From the NCBI RefSeq assembly GCF_024345205.1, contig NZ_BROC01000023.1:1-46860 (forward strand): 46,860 nt of DNA. Direction: 5' to 3'. The notes beneath the pieces are model-generated. The model ran no database searches. It was not told the DNA's origin and worked only from the letters and a program-made list of their open reading frames with translations. The translations under genes were made by a program, and so were the position numbers. The stretch is from Lapidilactobacillus luobeiensis. GTDB lineage: Bacteria; Bacillota; Bacilli; Lactobacillales; Lactobacillaceae. Positions 25,248-34,621 of this stretch are shown here, one piece after another (position 1 is the stretch's first letter; the number at the start of each line of letters is the position of its first letter).

Positions 25248-26678
25248 CTAATGTGCCCTTCTCTTTTTCAAAAAAACATGAATATCAGAAAAGAAACGCG
25301 TCCTTAACAGGAGCAAAATTACAAAGTAAGCAATCGCACCGATGATCGAAGTTATCGCTAAATTTGTAAACGTGCCGATTTGCCCGATCTGTACAAACCG
25401 CGAGCCTAATAGTACTACCAAAAATGCGAATAGATACTTGATATGTTCGCTAAATAGTGTTTTTAAATCAACTGAATTGCGAACAAAGAAAATCCGTAGA
25501 AAGCAAACTAAAAGTTCAGTTAAAACGATTACAACGGTCCCACCATTAGCACCATAGACCTTCGCGATCGGAATATTTGCTGTAACACTAAAGACCGCGC
25601 CAACCACGTAGGGGATCATATACTCACGATAAAGTCCTTTTGCTAAGGCTAATTGAGTCGCAAAAACACCGCCATACGCAACAAAAATAATGATCAGGCT
25701 CACCCAAAACATATTAAATGTCATTGGTATAAATTTTTTACTGTAGAAAAAGATAATAAATGATTTGGCGTTGATCATCAAAATCAAAGCAAAAAAGAAC
25801 GCCAACATCAATGTATAATCAGCTGATGCCTTAAACATCTTCAGCAGCTTATCATCTGAACCTTCACGATCCAATTGCGCCATTTTTGGCATGATCACAG
25901 TACTGATCGATGTTAAAATCGCCAAAACTATTCGTGCCATTTTTTGTGATTGATCATAATAAGCCAGTTGTGTCGCTCCTGCGATCGTACCCACGATCGT
26001 ACTATCAACATTGGTATATAATTGTGCAGACACAACGGGAATCGCCAAAAAGAGCAATGGCTTTAGATAGCGAAAATTCGCTGTCTGCCACCGAATGCTT
26101 TTTAGGCGGATCCCTAAACTTTTCAAATCGATCAGAAAAATCAAATTGGCGATCAGCATGCCAACACTATTGATGACCATATATTTCCACAAATCACCTG
26201 AAGAATGGATCAATGTAAAAATCAGAATAACTGTCGAAATCTTAATAACACTATTTCGTAGGACCACCTTGCTGACATTGCCTCGGCCTATATAGGCCCA
26301 AGAGATATCAAGACCATATCCGATCAAATAAGGAATATTCAACAAGAAGTAAAAACGATATGGTAAAAAGAAAAGCACCAATACACTATAAATAATCAGA
26401 ATGATCAATCCAGCTGTTATTTGGACGATCCATAAGTCTCGGAACTTATCTTCAAGCTCTTCGGCTTTGGCCTGAGCAATCGTTCTTACACCATATTGAT
26501 TGAGTCCCAATAACATAAAGTTGCCCGCAAAGGCGACGATCGAGCCAACATAACCATTGATACCAACGTTTTCAGTGCTAAATGTACGAGACAGATAAGG
26601 TATCGTCAGGATAGGTAACGCTACTAATAGAAATTGATAAAGCGCATTGTAGACGAGATTAACGCTAACTTTTTTCAC
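25248..26678 (-). CDS. Wzx-type polysaccharide flippase
   Basis: A 476-residue protein with 12-14 predicted transmembrane helices, of the MOP/polysaccharide transporter family. It moves lipid-linked repeat units across the membrane. The opening KVSVNLVYNALYQFLLVALPI and YLSRTFSTENVGINGYVGSI near 28-47 are typical of Wzx/RfbX from Lactobacillales and streptococci. The start overlaps the stop of the upstream glycerophosphotransferase gene by four bases (ATGA), indicating translational coupling. Specificity cannot be read from the sequence. Confidence 0.93.
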   Translation of the reverse strand: MKKVSVNLVYNALYQFLLVALPILTIPYLSRTFSTENVGINGYVGSIVAFAGNFMLLGLNQYGVRTIAQAKAEELEDKFRDLWIVQITAGLIILIIYSVLVLFFLPYRFYFLLNIPYLIGYGLDISWAYIGRGNVSKVVLRNSVIKISTVILIFTLIHSSGDLWKYMVINSVGMLIANLIFLIDLKSLGIRLKSIRWQTANFRYLKPLLFLAIPVVSAQLYTNVDSTIVGTIAGATQLAYYDQSQKMARIVLAILTSISTVIMPKMAQLDREGSDDKLLKMFKASADYTLMLAFFFALILMINAKSFIIFFYSKKFIPMTFNMFWVSLIIIFVAYGGVFATQLALAKGLYREYMIPYVVGAVFSVTANIPIAKVYGANGGTVVIVLTELLVCFLRIFFVRNSVDLKTLFSEHIKYLFAFLVVLLGSRFVQIGQIGTFTNLAITSIIGAIAYFVILLLLRTRFFSDIHVFLKKRRAH

Positions 26679-27853
26679 TCAGTATCTCCTCCGAATAATC
26701 CTAAACGATCCATGATCGTTTTGCCAGATTCCTCGACAGGATAGGCATTCACCAACCGATGTAGTTGATGGCGTTTCTCTACTTCAAAATCCTGCGAATC
26801 ATGATCGATCAAATATTTAATCAGGATTTCTTCTTGATAAACAATTGGGCCTGCGGCAATATCGGCAACATCTTTCGCATATAAGCCTCGATCATTTTTC
26901 AAATAATAATCACCGTCATAGAAATAATGCAGGATGGGACGATCTAGATACAGGAAATCGGCATAAACGCTTGAAAAATCAGTCACCAAAAGGTCAGTCG
27001 CAATCAAAAGCTCTTGGGTATCGACCTCATCTGATGCCTGAACAATATGATCGTAGTTCTGAACCTCGTATTCACGAAAGCGAAAATGGTGTCTCTTCTC
27101 AATAATGTAAATATTTTTATCCTTTAGTTTCTGATCAAACTCTGCGCCTAATGATGCGAAGGCAAATGTCGAAGAATTGCGATCCCGAAAAGTTGGCAAG
27201 TATGAAACCACAAATGCATTTTCAGGGATGCCTAAGCTTTTCCTGATGCGTTTAGAAATATCCGGCTTGACAGACTGATCAACCAAAACCATATCACGTG
27301 GCTGGGCTGCTTTGATTACTTGTGCCTCGCTGATGCCATAATTACGAAATGCCGATAAAATTCTGGTGGTCATTAAAGGTGAGGTCGAAAGATATCCCGT
27401 GAATTGATCATAAACATGGTTTCCTTCGTGCGGATCACTTGACATGTCCGCACCAATTTTCTTAAAAGGAAAACCATGCCATAATTGAACTACTTTCATT
27501 CTTCTGTTTGGAACTATCGAACCTAAATCAGTCATGCCGTTCGATACAAATCCATATCCCGCCACTTGTAAAATCCGAAAGGCCGCAAAGGAATTTCTAG
27601 GATAAAACGCTACTGCGCCGTGAAAGTCTCGCTGGATTTGATTTCTTAAGCTATCTTGACCTATCCAAACTAGCCGATATGACTTTGCAAAGCCCTGATC
27701 GACTAAATATCGCAACAAATAGTATGAATTGTCCGCCGCTTTAGTACCAAACCATGAGCCGAAAACAAGAACTTGATTATCTCGTTTTTTAAAACCGCAG
27801 CAAAAATAAATAATTGTTTCTAAAGCAGAGCGCATTTTTTTCTTGAAATTCAT
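26675..27853 (-). CDS. CDP-glycerol glycerophosphotransferase (TagB/TagF-like)
   Basis: A 392-residue peripheral membrane enzyme that transfers glycerol-phosphate from CDP-glycerol. The family marks are present: QLWHGFPFKKIG near 122-133 with the catalytic histidine, SYLPTFRDR near 215, and TDFSSVYADFLYLDRPILHY near 292-311. It follows tagD, which would supply CDP-glycerol. The length is close to a single-domain TagB-type enzyme, shorter than long TagF polymerases, so it probably adds one or a few glycerol-phosphates, either as polysaccharide decoration or as a primer. Its stop overlaps the flippase start. Confidence 0.92.
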   Translation of the reverse strand: MNFKKKMRSALETIIYFCCGFKKRDNQVLVFGSWFGTKAADNSYYLLRYLVDQGFAKSYRLVWIGQDSLRNQIQRDFHGAVAFYPRNSFAAFRILQVAGYGFVSNGMTDLGSIVPNRRMKVVQLWHGFPFKKIGADMSSDPHEGNHVYDQFTGYLSTSPLMTTRILSAFRNYGISEAQVIKAAQPRDMVLVDQSVKPDISKRIRKSLGIPENAFVVSYLPTFRDRNSSTFAFASLGAEFDQKLKDKNIYIIEKRHHFRFREYEVQNYDHIVQASDEVDTQELLIATDLLVTDFSSVYADFLYLDRPILHYFYDGDYYLKNDRGLYAKDVADIAAGPIVYQEEILIKYLIDHDSQDFEVEKRHQLHRLVNAYPVEESGKTIMDRLGLFGGDTE

Positions 27854-27892
27854 TCTAATCCCTCATGTCTCAACGAATAATAGCAAAATCGT

Positions 27893-28297
27893 TTATTTCC
27901 GCCGTTGGCGAAGATCAGCTTTGATCTGGGTCGTTGAGATTTCTGCAGTTCTTGGTAAGTAAATGACCTCAGCACTTGTCTTGTCTCGTAAATAATCAAA
28001 TTTACCCTGCCAATCATCACCCATTACAAATGTGTCAACATGGTACTCTGCAATATCTGTAACTTTTTGATCCCAGCTTTGTTCAGGTATCACGAGATCA
28101 ACATATCTAATGGCCTCGAGCAACTGTTTCCTTTTCTCATAGGAAAAATAACATTTCTTTTGTTTTTCATCCCAGTTGAATTCATCAGTTGAAAGTCCGA
28201 CAATCAAGTAATCACCATACTCTTTTGCACGTCGCAACAAATTGATATGACCATAATGAAGTAGATCGAAAGTCCCATACGTAATTACACGTTTCAT
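27893..28297 (-). CDS. tagD: Glycerol-3-phosphate cytidylyltransferase
   Basis: TagD makes CDP-glycerol from CTP and glycerol-3-phosphate. The 134-residue protein is the standard length and has the nucleotidyltransferase motif TYGTFDLLHYGHINLLRRA with HYGH, and the C-terminal ISTTQIKADL, the family ISTTxI motif. The ATG at 28297 (MKRVITYG) fits the family start; an in-frame ATG at 28309 lies directly on the purine-rich AAGGAAGA and is less likely. It is placed immediately before the glycerophosphotransferase that would use its product. Confidence 0.96.
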   Translation of the reverse strand: MKRVITYGTFDLLHYGHINLLRRAKEYGDYLIVGLSTDEFNWDEKQKKCYFSYEKRKQLLEAIRYVDLVIPEQSWDQKVTDIAEYHVDTFVMGDDWQGKFDYLRDKTSAEVIYLPRTAEISTTQIKADLRQRRK

Positions 28298-28353
28298 ACT
28301 AAGCACCATTCTTCCTTAAAAGTAAGATTTGCTAATTCTAAAAAAGAATTATG

Positions 28354-28923
28354 CTACTTCTTTTCATAAACAAAGTTCAAATCAGCATCTTTAAGGTTAG
28401 GATGATTTTTATCCTTAGCCGAAAGGATCAAATGCTCGATAGGCATTGGCCACTCGATCGCCAAATCCGGATCATCAAAAGCAATCCCACCATCAGCATT
28501 AGGAACATAGTAACCGTCACACTTATAGGCAACATTACAATTAGGTGTCAGAGTCACAAAGCCATGAGCAAATCCCTTAGGAACCAACAATTGGCGATGA
28601 TTAAATTCGCTTAGAATAAAGCCTTGCCACTGACCATATGTTGGTGAGCCAGCACGAACATCAACGATAACATCATAAATAACGCCAGTCACCGCGCGGA
28701 GCAACTTAGTTTGTGCATAAGGCGCTTTTTGAAAATGAAGTCCACGCAGAACACCAGGTTCAACGGAAAGCGACTGATTATCCTGAACAAACTTGATATC
28801 GACCCCTGCTTCGTAGAAATGATTTTCAGTATACGTTTCTGTAAAGAAGCCACGATGATCACCGAAAACATCCGTTTCAATAATCTTTGCATCTTGTAAC
28901 TTTGTATCTAAAACCTTAACCAT
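28354..28923 (-). CDS. rfbC: dTDP-4-dehydrorhamnose 3,5-epimerase
   Basis: RfbC/RmlC epimerises dTDP-4-keto-6-deoxyglucose at C3 and C5. The 189-residue cupin has FGDHRGFFTETY near 20-31, LRGLHFQKAPYAQTKL near 59-74 with the catalytic histidine, and the VPKGFAHGFVTL segment near 115-126. The ATG is one base past the rfbA stop codon, with AGAGGAAAATAGT as ribosome binding site inside the rfbA end, so the two are translationally coupled. Confidence 0.97.
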   Translation of the reverse strand: MVKVLDTKLQDAKIIETDVFGDHRGFFTETYTENHFYEAGVDIKFVQDNQSLSVEPGVLRGLHFQKAPYAQTKLLRAVTGVIYDVIVDVRAGSPTYGQWQGFILSEFNHRQLLVPKGFAHGFVTLTPNCNVAYKCDGYYVPNADGGIAFDDPDLAIEWPMPIEHLILSAKDKNHPNLKDADLNFVYEKK

Positions 28924-28924
28924 A

Positions 28925-29797
28925 CTATTTTCCTCTTTCCGCTAATCGTAATAGATATTGACCATACTCGGTTTTCTTAAGCGGCTGTGCCAGCTCTTTC
29001 ATCTTATCGATCGTAATATATCCCATTCGATAAGCGATTTCTTCAAGACAAGAAATTTGAAGATTCTGCCGTTTTTGAATCGACTGAATGAAGTTAGATG
29101 CCTCTTGCAATGACTCGTGTGTACCCGTATCCAACCAAGCAAATCCACGCCCCAACAATTTCACATCTAACTGATCGCGTCGTAAATACTCTTGGTTGAC
29201 ATCCGTGATCTCTAGTTCTCCTCGATCAGAAGGCTTGATATGTTTAGCAATATCAACAACTTGATTATCATAGAAATAAAGACCAGTAACGGCATAGTTG
29301 CTTGCCGGGTGCGCTGGCTTCTCCACAATTGACTTGGCATGCATTTGCTCGTCAAAGTCAACGACCCCAAACCGCTCAGGATCATTAACGTGATAACCAA
29401 AGACTGTCGCGCCGTTTTCCTTAGCTGCAGCATCTTGCAGTAACTTTGATAAACCACCACCATAGAAAACATTATCACCTAGAATCAAACAAACCGAATC
29501 ATCACCAATAAAATCAGCCCCTAAGATGAAAGCCTCTGCTAATCCATTAGGATGTTCTTGGATCTTGTAACTGATCCGTAACCCTAAATCAGAACCATCG
29601 TCAAAAAGTTCCTCAAATCTTGGTAGATCTTTTGGTGTTGAGATAATCAGAATATCCTGAATACCCGCCAACATCAATGTTGAAAGTGGATAATAGATCA
29701 TTGGCTTATCGTAGATCGGGATAAGTTGTTTTGAAATTGCCCGTGTTATTGGATAAAGACGTGTACCTGACCCACCTGCAAGAATAATACCCTTCAT
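28925..29797 (-). CDS. rfbA: Glucose-1-phosphate thymidylyltransferase
   Basis: RfbA/RmlA joins dTTP and glucose-1-phosphate, the entry step to dTDP-rhamnose. The 290-residue protein starts [18 protein letters not shown], the nucleotide-binding signature, followed by [21 protein letters not shown] and [10 protein letters not shown] near 104, with metal-binding Asp. The C-terminus matches the Gram-positive enzyme. It is the first gene of the minus-strand polysaccharide cluster. Its promoter should lie in 29800-29880, but no strong -35/-10 pair is seen. The ribosome binding site is AGGGAAG with long spacing. Confidence 0.97.
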   Translation of the reverse strand: MKGIILAGGSGTRLYPITRAISKQLIPIYDKPMIYYPLSTLMLAGIQDILIISTPKDLPRFEELFDDGSDLGLRISYKIQEHPNGLAEAFILGADFIGDDSVCLILGDNVFYGGGLSKLLQDAAAKENGATVFGYHVNDPERFGVVDFDEQMHAKSIVEKPAHPASNYAVTGLYFYDNQVVDIAKHIKPSDRGELEITDVNQEYLRRDQLDVKLLGRGFAWLDTGTHESLQEASNFIQSIQKRQNLQISCLEEIAYRMGYITIDKMKELAQPLKKTEYGQYLLRLAERGK

Positions 29798-29834
29798 AAT
29801 TAATCAATACTTCCCTTCACATAAATTGATTAGA

Positions 29835-30119
29835 TCAAGAACAATAGTACCTGATCAGCAAAGACAGTAACAGCTTGAATGCAAATGTAATTATACCAAT
29901 AAATAAAGCAATAGTAAAAGCTGGTTCCAGACTAACCGATTCAGTGACTTCATTATTACTCGACGACAAGTTTTTGGAAATCACTGCGAAGGAATGCTTC
30001 CATGGCACAGTTACACACAAACTCTCTTCCTGATCAATCGCATAACGTAAAGTCAGTCCAATAGTACCATGATTTCTTTTCACTAATATCTGGGAACCCA
30101 TTAAAAAAGCCGATTCCAT
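29835..30119 (-). CDS. Possible small tail-anchored membrane protein
   Basis: A 94-codon frame with one strongly hydrophobic C-terminal segment (FTIALFIGIITFAFKLLLSL) and a polar N-terminal part. There is no recognised family and no good ribosome binding site at either ATG (30119 or about 30101). It could be a real small membrane protein, or the remnant of a larger chain-length regulator or other polysaccharide gene. It sits just upstream of rfbA on the same strand. Support is limited to the membrane segment and its position. Confidence 0.35.
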   Translation of the reverse strand: MESAFLMGSQILVKRNHGTIGLTLRYAIDQEESLCVTVPWKHSFAVISKNLSSSNNEVTESVSLEPAFTIALFIGIITFAFKLLLSLLIRYYCS

Positions 30120-30645
30120 TCAATTGTTACGGCTTTACTAAAACAACAACCTGATCGAACTTTGAATAAGTGATAAAAATCATTTACTATACTACTCCAG
30201 CATACTTCGTTAGCTCAGCAAAAAGCCATACCGTACAACCTAAAATTAATGATTTTTAAACATTTGTGCAAAAAAAGGGTGTTCCTACTGAACAGTACAC
30301 TAAAAACACATTTCGTATATCAAGAATCCCCACACATATCCTTCATCATTTCGATTTTAGTGATCCTAGCGCTCAATGTAATAACATCTAGCAGAGAAGG
30401 CTTGTTTATAGAATAATTGTACTTTATACTGGTTGATAGTCATTCCATTCAATTATTATCGTGATAGCGATCAGCGCTACTTCCATTTTCAGAATTTATC
30501 TTATTGGCCTACTTAAATTAACTAGCGATACTAAGATCGTGTATCGGAGCAACCTTCGCAACACTAAATCACAAAATTCAAAATGATTGATTTTAATAGG
30601 TCTATTGGCCTATCAATCCATTAATAATAGCGGGGATAGGGAATT
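30120..30645. other. AT-rich divergent intergenic region, no gene seen
   Basis: About 530 bp between the divergent halves of the polysaccharide locus. The segment ATTCCATTCAATT occurs at about 30114-30126 and again at 30442-30454, which could mark a past duplication or insertion. Many short A/T runs could act as promoters, but I cannot single one out. No RNA or coding signal is recognised. Confidence 0.5.
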
Positions 30646-31704
30646 ATGAAATCACAAATCAACCAGAGTTTAGAAACAAGAACCAACAACTTCGACATTA
30701 TTCGATTTTTTGCGGCCGTCCTCGTAATCTGGTTTCATTCCTTTCCCTTAACTGGGCGAGGAAACCAGTATGAATTCATTAGTTCGATCACGAAAATGGA
30801 AACCACTGCGGGTGAAGTTGGTGTCATGATTTTCTTCATCATAAGCGGATTCCTGATAACAATGAGTTTTGATCATAGTAAGAGTCTCGGTCGTTTTTTA
30901 AAGGCGCGAGTCTTACGAATCATGCCAGCATACATTGTCGTGATTTTACTGTCGATTTTCGTTCTTGGCCCACTTTTGACGACACTACCATTAAAGGAAT
31001 ACTTTACGCATCCCTTGACCAAACAATATTTCTTAAACCTATCGTTGAAGAGCATGCACTACAATCTGCCTGGGGTCTTTGCAAACAATATTTATCCCAA
31101 TGCGATCAATGGTTCGATCTGGACGCTCTGGTTTGAGTTTGTCTCATATCTGATGGTGGCCTTTCTAGGTGTTACTAAACTTTTGAGAAAAGAAACCAGT
31201 ATCGGTATTTACCTTCTTTGCCTGTTTTTACTCTTGATCAAGTTCCCAGGTTTTTATTATTACATTTACTTTGGGCTCTTCTTTTCCGCTGGTATGATTT
31301 TTTATCAATGGCGCGATAAAATAATTCTGAATGGAAAACTGGCCTTACTGGCGATCCTGATTCTGATTGCAGGCGTTCAATTTAATCAATTTATTCCTGC
31401 CGCATCAATTGGTGGCTCATATCTGATTTTCTATCTAGCTTTGGGGCCTGTTCATAAATTCAGTAACTTCACTAAATACGGTGATTTATCTTATGGAATG
31501 TATATCTATTCTTTCGTCATCCAGCAGTTACTCATGTCATTGTTCAATAATCACCTGAACCAATTGGAAAACTTCTTACTGGCCCTACCGATTTCGATGA
31601 TTTTTGCTTTCCTTTCTTGGCATCTGATTGAAAAAAGATGTATCCAACTTAAAAATAAAGTGATTTTTAAATTCAACAAGAAAAACGATGTTGCCCAAGA
31701 CTGA
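30646..31704 (+). CDS. Membrane acyltransferase, acyltransferase-3 family (OafA-like)
   Basis: A 352-residue integral membrane protein with about ten helices. NFDIIRFFAAVLVIWFHSFPL at about 15-35 is the family's first helix with the conserved arginine and histidine, and MIFFIISGFLITMSF near 61-75 is the second signature. These enzymes O-acetylate or otherwise acylate extracellular sugars. Placed at the head of the plus-strand half of the polysaccharide locus, it probably modifies the polymer. Its end runs close to the next gene, 37 bp ahead of that gene's start. Confidence 0.92.
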   Translation: MKSQINQSLETRTNNFDIIRFFAAVLVIWFHSFPLTGRGNQYEFISSITKMETTAGEVGVMIFFIISGFLITMSFDHSKSLGRFLKARVLRIMPAYIVVILLSIFVLGPLLTTLPLKEYFTHPLTKQYFLNLSLKSMHYNLPGVFANNIYPNAINGSIWTLWFEFVSYLMVAFLGVTKLLRKETSIGIYLLCLFLLLIKFPGFYYYIYFGLFFSAGMIFYQWRDKIILNGKLALLAILILIAGVQFNQFIPAASIGGSYLIFYLALGPVHKFSNFTKYGDLSYGMYIYSFVIQQLLMSLFNNHLNQLENFLLALPISMIFAFLSWHLIEKRCIQLKNKVIFKFNKKNDVAQD

Positions 31705-31741
31705 ATCAGCTTCGCTTTTTATAGAAAAGGACAGAACACCC

Positions 31742-32776
31742 ATGACATCAGCGACAACTCTCCTACACCAAAAACAGATTCTATTTCTTAGTCCCAAATT
31801 TTTTTCCTACGAGCTTCTCTTAAAAAATGAACTTGAGGCCATGGGGGGCAAAGTGACTTTTTTTGATGAGCGCCCTTCGAATACGACTCTTGGTAAGGCC
31901 TTACTTCGGATAAATCGAAAGCTCATGAAGCAAAAAATCAAGAATTACTATGAGCAGATCATCGACCAGATCAAAGACCAACATTTTGACTATATTCTTA
32001 TCTGTCAAGCCGAAGCCACGCCTACCTTTTTCCTTGATTACCTAACTAAAACATTCTCGCATATTCCTAAAACACTTTACCTATGGGATTCTGTTCGTAA
32101 TAAAATCAATACTGTCGAGAAGACACCTTATTTTGATCAGGTGGAATCTTTTGATATTCAGGACTGTCAACACTATGGTTGGCACTTTCGTCCCCTATTC
32201 TTTGATAAAAGTTATGCCACCTTAGCACAAAACAAAACACAAGATTTAGATTTATTTTTTGTGGGAACTGTCCATTCGGATCGGTATCTTATCCTTGAGC
32301 AAATCAAACAGGAGTTTCTCCGAGAAAACAAGCACGTTTTTTACTATTATTTTATTCCTTCAAAATTAATGTTCTTCTACTACAAATATTTTAAGAAAAT
32401 AATCCCCGGTGCCAAAATAAATGATTTCAACTATCACCCACTCGCACAGACCACTCTCCAAGAAAAGTTAACGAGCGCACAAGTGGTCGTTGATATTCAA
32501 CACCCACTTCAAACTGGTTTAACGATGCGAACGATCGAAATGTTGGGCGCACATAAAAAACTGATTACGACAAACCAAGATATTGTTCATTATGATTTTT
32601 ATGATCCTAATAATATTTGCGTGATTGATCGCGACCATGTAGTGATACCAGCCGAATTTCTAAACTCTACTTACCAGCCTGTTGCTCAAGAAATTTATCA
32701 ACACTATTGTATCTCATCTTTTTTAACTGAGTTATTAGGACTAAATCAAGAGAATGTGAGGTATTACCATGAATGA
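31742..32776 (+). CDS. Glycosyltransferase-like protein (CgeB / GT-B type)
   Basis: A 344-residue cytoplasmic protein. The N-terminal half has a Rossmann-like opening (QILFLSPKFFSYELLLKNELEAMG) and the C-terminal half carries VVVDIQHPLQTGLTMRTIEMLGAHKKLITTN, which resembles the donor-binding region of GT-B enzymes and the CgeB group. No fully diagnostic motif is seen, so the family call is tentative. The ATG at 31742 follows AAAAGGACAGAACACCC; an earlier in-frame ATG at 31688 overlaps the acyltransferase and has no ribosome binding site. Its end overlaps the next glycosyltransferase by 8 bp. Confidence 0.7.
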   Translation: MTSATTLLHQKQILFLSPKFFSYELLLKNELEAMGGKVTFFDERPSNTTLGKALLRINRKLMKQKIKNYYEQIIDQIKDQHFDYILICQAEATPTFFLDYLTKTFSHIPKTLYLWDSVRNKINTVEKTPYFDQVESFDIQDCQHYGWHFRPLFFDKSYATLAQNKTQDLDLFFVGTVHSDRYLILEQIKQEFLRENKHVFYYYFIPSKLMFFYYKYFKKIIPGAKINDFNYHPLAQTTLQEKLTSAQVVVDIQHPLQTGLTMRTIEMLGAHKKLITTNQDIVHYDFYDPNNICVIDRDHVVIPAEFLNSTYQPVAQEIYQHYCISSFLTELLGLNQENVRYYHE

Positions 32777-33482
32777 TCGACCAAGTATTTCTGTTGCGAT
32801 GGCGACATACAATGGTGAAAAATATATTCGTCAGCAAATCGAAAGTATCCTAACACAACTAGCAGCGACCGATGAGCTGATCATCTCTGATAATGGCTCA
32901 AAGGATCAAACTTTGGAAATATTACAGGATGCTCTTGATCAGGATCCACGTATCCGACTTATCCATTGTGCCAAGCCCGGAGTCATCGCTAATTTCAATA
33001 ATGCCTTGGCTCATTGCAATAATGACATCATTTTTCTTTCTGATCAAGATGATATTTGGCAATCTAACAAAGTGGCTGTGATGCTAAATAATTTTATGAC
33101 GCACCCTAATATCGATTTGATCATGTCAGACATCACCGTAGTCGATGATCACTTAAATCCGGTCATTCCATCCTTCTTCGCTTACCGTGGCACAAAGCTA
33201 GGTGTCGTCAAGAATATCATAAAAAATACTTATATTGGCTGCGCAATGGCCTTTCGGAAGAGTTTTGTACGACCATTACTGCCAATTCCCGATAATGTTC
33301 CTATGCATGATATGTGGTTGGGGATCCTCGCCAATAAGCACCATGCAGCTATGTTGATCCCAGATAAACTCGTTTTATATCGTCGGCATAACAACACTGT
33401 TACCACTGTTGAAAACCACTCTTCTTTTGGTGAAAAAATCAAATGGCGTTTTGACATCATTCGAACAGTATTTTTTAGATAG
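32769..33482 (+). CDS. Glycosyltransferase family 2
   Basis: A 237-residue GT-A fold enzyme. ISVAMATYNGEKYIRQQIESIL at about 6-27 is the nucleotide-sugar binding start, DELIISDNGSKDQTLEIL follows, and FLSDQDDIW near 94 contains the metal-binding DxD variant of the SDQDD type seen in rhamnosyl- and galactosyltransferases of streptococci and lactobacilli. GAGGTATTACC precedes the ATG, which overlaps the preceding gene. It should add one sugar to the repeat unit; donor and linkage are unknown. It is slightly short for the family and ends without a C-terminal extension. Confidence 0.9.
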   Translation: MNDRPSISVAMATYNGEKYIRQQIESILTQLAATDELIISDNGSKDQTLEILQDALDQDPRIRLIHCAKPGVIANFNNALAHCNNDIIFLSDQDDIWQSNKVAVMLNNFMTHPNIDLIMSDITVVDDHLNPVIPSFFAYRGTKLGVVKNIIKNTYIGCAMAFRKSFVRPLLPIPDNVPMHDMWLGILANKHHAAMLIPDKLVLYRRHNNTVTTVENHSSFGEKIKWRFDIIRTVFFR

Positions 33483-33632
33483 GTGGAAAGCAGTTCTTTT
33501 GTAGTATAATAGTACAGTAATGTTAATCATTCTTGATCGATCACATCACCAGTACATCTCTGAGTTAAAGCGCTCAGCTTAAGCTTAACCGAGTGTCATA
33601 GAAGTACTTTTAGATTTGAAAGCGAGGACAAA

Positions 33633-34475
33633 ATGAAAATATTAGTAACTGGCGCGAATGGCTATTTAGGTCAAGGTATTGTTAAGGCAATTCTCGACAA
33701 TGGTCATTCAGTAATCGCAACTGATTTTAAGACACAATTTATTGACGACCGTGCGGAAAAAATAGCTGGTAATCTTTTTGAAGTCGAGGATCCTTATACC
33801 ACGTTTGGTAAACCTGACGTTCTTTTGGATCTAGCTTGGCGCGATGGGTTTAAACACTATTCTGATGCTCATATCGATGATTTACCCAAGCACTATCATT
33901 TTATAAAAAAAATGATTGAATCTGGACTCGAAAAGATTGCAGTAATGGGCAGTATGCACGAGATCGGTTTCTTTGAGGGTAGTATCAACGAGTCAACACC
34001 GTGTAACCCTGTAACTCCTTATGGTATCAGCAAAAACGCCTTGCGTGAACTAACACAAATGTTAGCCAGCAAGTATGGGACAGTTTTTCAATGGTTACGC
34101 GGCTACTACATTGTCGGCCATTCAGAATTTGGAAGTTCGATTTTTTCAAAACTGACAGCGGCCGCTAACTCGGGTGAAAAAGAATTCCCATTCACTTTAG
34201 GACAAGATCAATTTGATTTTATTGATTATGACGTTTTTTGCAAACAGATAGCTGCTGCGATCGGTCAAAATGATGTTAATGGTATCATTGAGATTTGCTC
34301 AGGTAGACCGGAAAAATTAGCCGACCGAGTTGAACGTTTTATCCGTGAAAATAATTATAGTATTAAATTGAAATACGGGGCCTTTCCCGATCGACCTTAT
34401 GACTCAAAAGCAATCTGGGGAAATAATACCAAGATCCAACACATCCTTGAACAGAAAAAGTATCTGAATAAATAA
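33633..34475 (+). CDS. NAD-dependent epimerase/dehydratase
   Basis: A 280-residue short-chain dehydrogenase of the extended type. ILVTGANGYLGQGIVKAIL at 3-21 is the NAD-binding glycine motif, and PYGISKNALREL near 132-143 holds the catalytic Tyr-x-x-x-Lys. It probably makes or modifies a nucleotide sugar for the polysaccharide locus; the exact reaction is not evident. GAGGACAAA precedes the ATG. It is separated from the glycosyltransferase by 150 bp containing a TATAAT at 33505-33510, without a matching -35, so it may have its own promoter. A strong terminator follows. Confidence 0.85.
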   Translation: MKILVTGANGYLGQGIVKAILDNGHSVIATDFKTQFIDDRAEKIAGNLFEVEDPYTTFGKPDVLLDLAWRDGFKHYSDAHIDDLPKHYHFIKKMIESGLEKIAVMGSMHEIGFFEGSINESTPCNPVTPYGISKNALRELTQMLASKYGTVFQWLRGYYIVGHSEFGSSIFSKLTAAANSGEKEFPFTLGQDQFDFIDYDVFCKQIAAAIGQNDVNGIIEICSGRPEKLADRVERFIRENNYSIKLKYGAFPDRPYDSKAIWGNNTKIQHILEQKKYLNK

Positions 34476-34543
34476 AATCAGTGGCTGAAGTTCGATCAGT
34501 TAGTACGCCATTGAGCTTGAGTATTTCAAAATATCAATAAGCA

Positions 34544-34590
34544 CAGAGATCCTACTGGCCCGTTATTCTGGGCTAGTAGGATCTCTGTTT
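34544..34590. terminator. Bidirectional terminator between the epimerase and muramidase genes
   Basis: CAGAGATCCTACT-GGCC pairs with GGCT-AGTAGGATCTCTG around a short loop, with GTTTATAA to the right. It separates convergent genes. Confidence 0.85.
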
Positions 34591-34621
34591 ATAATACTTA
34601 AAAATTGTTCATTTAAAATTA

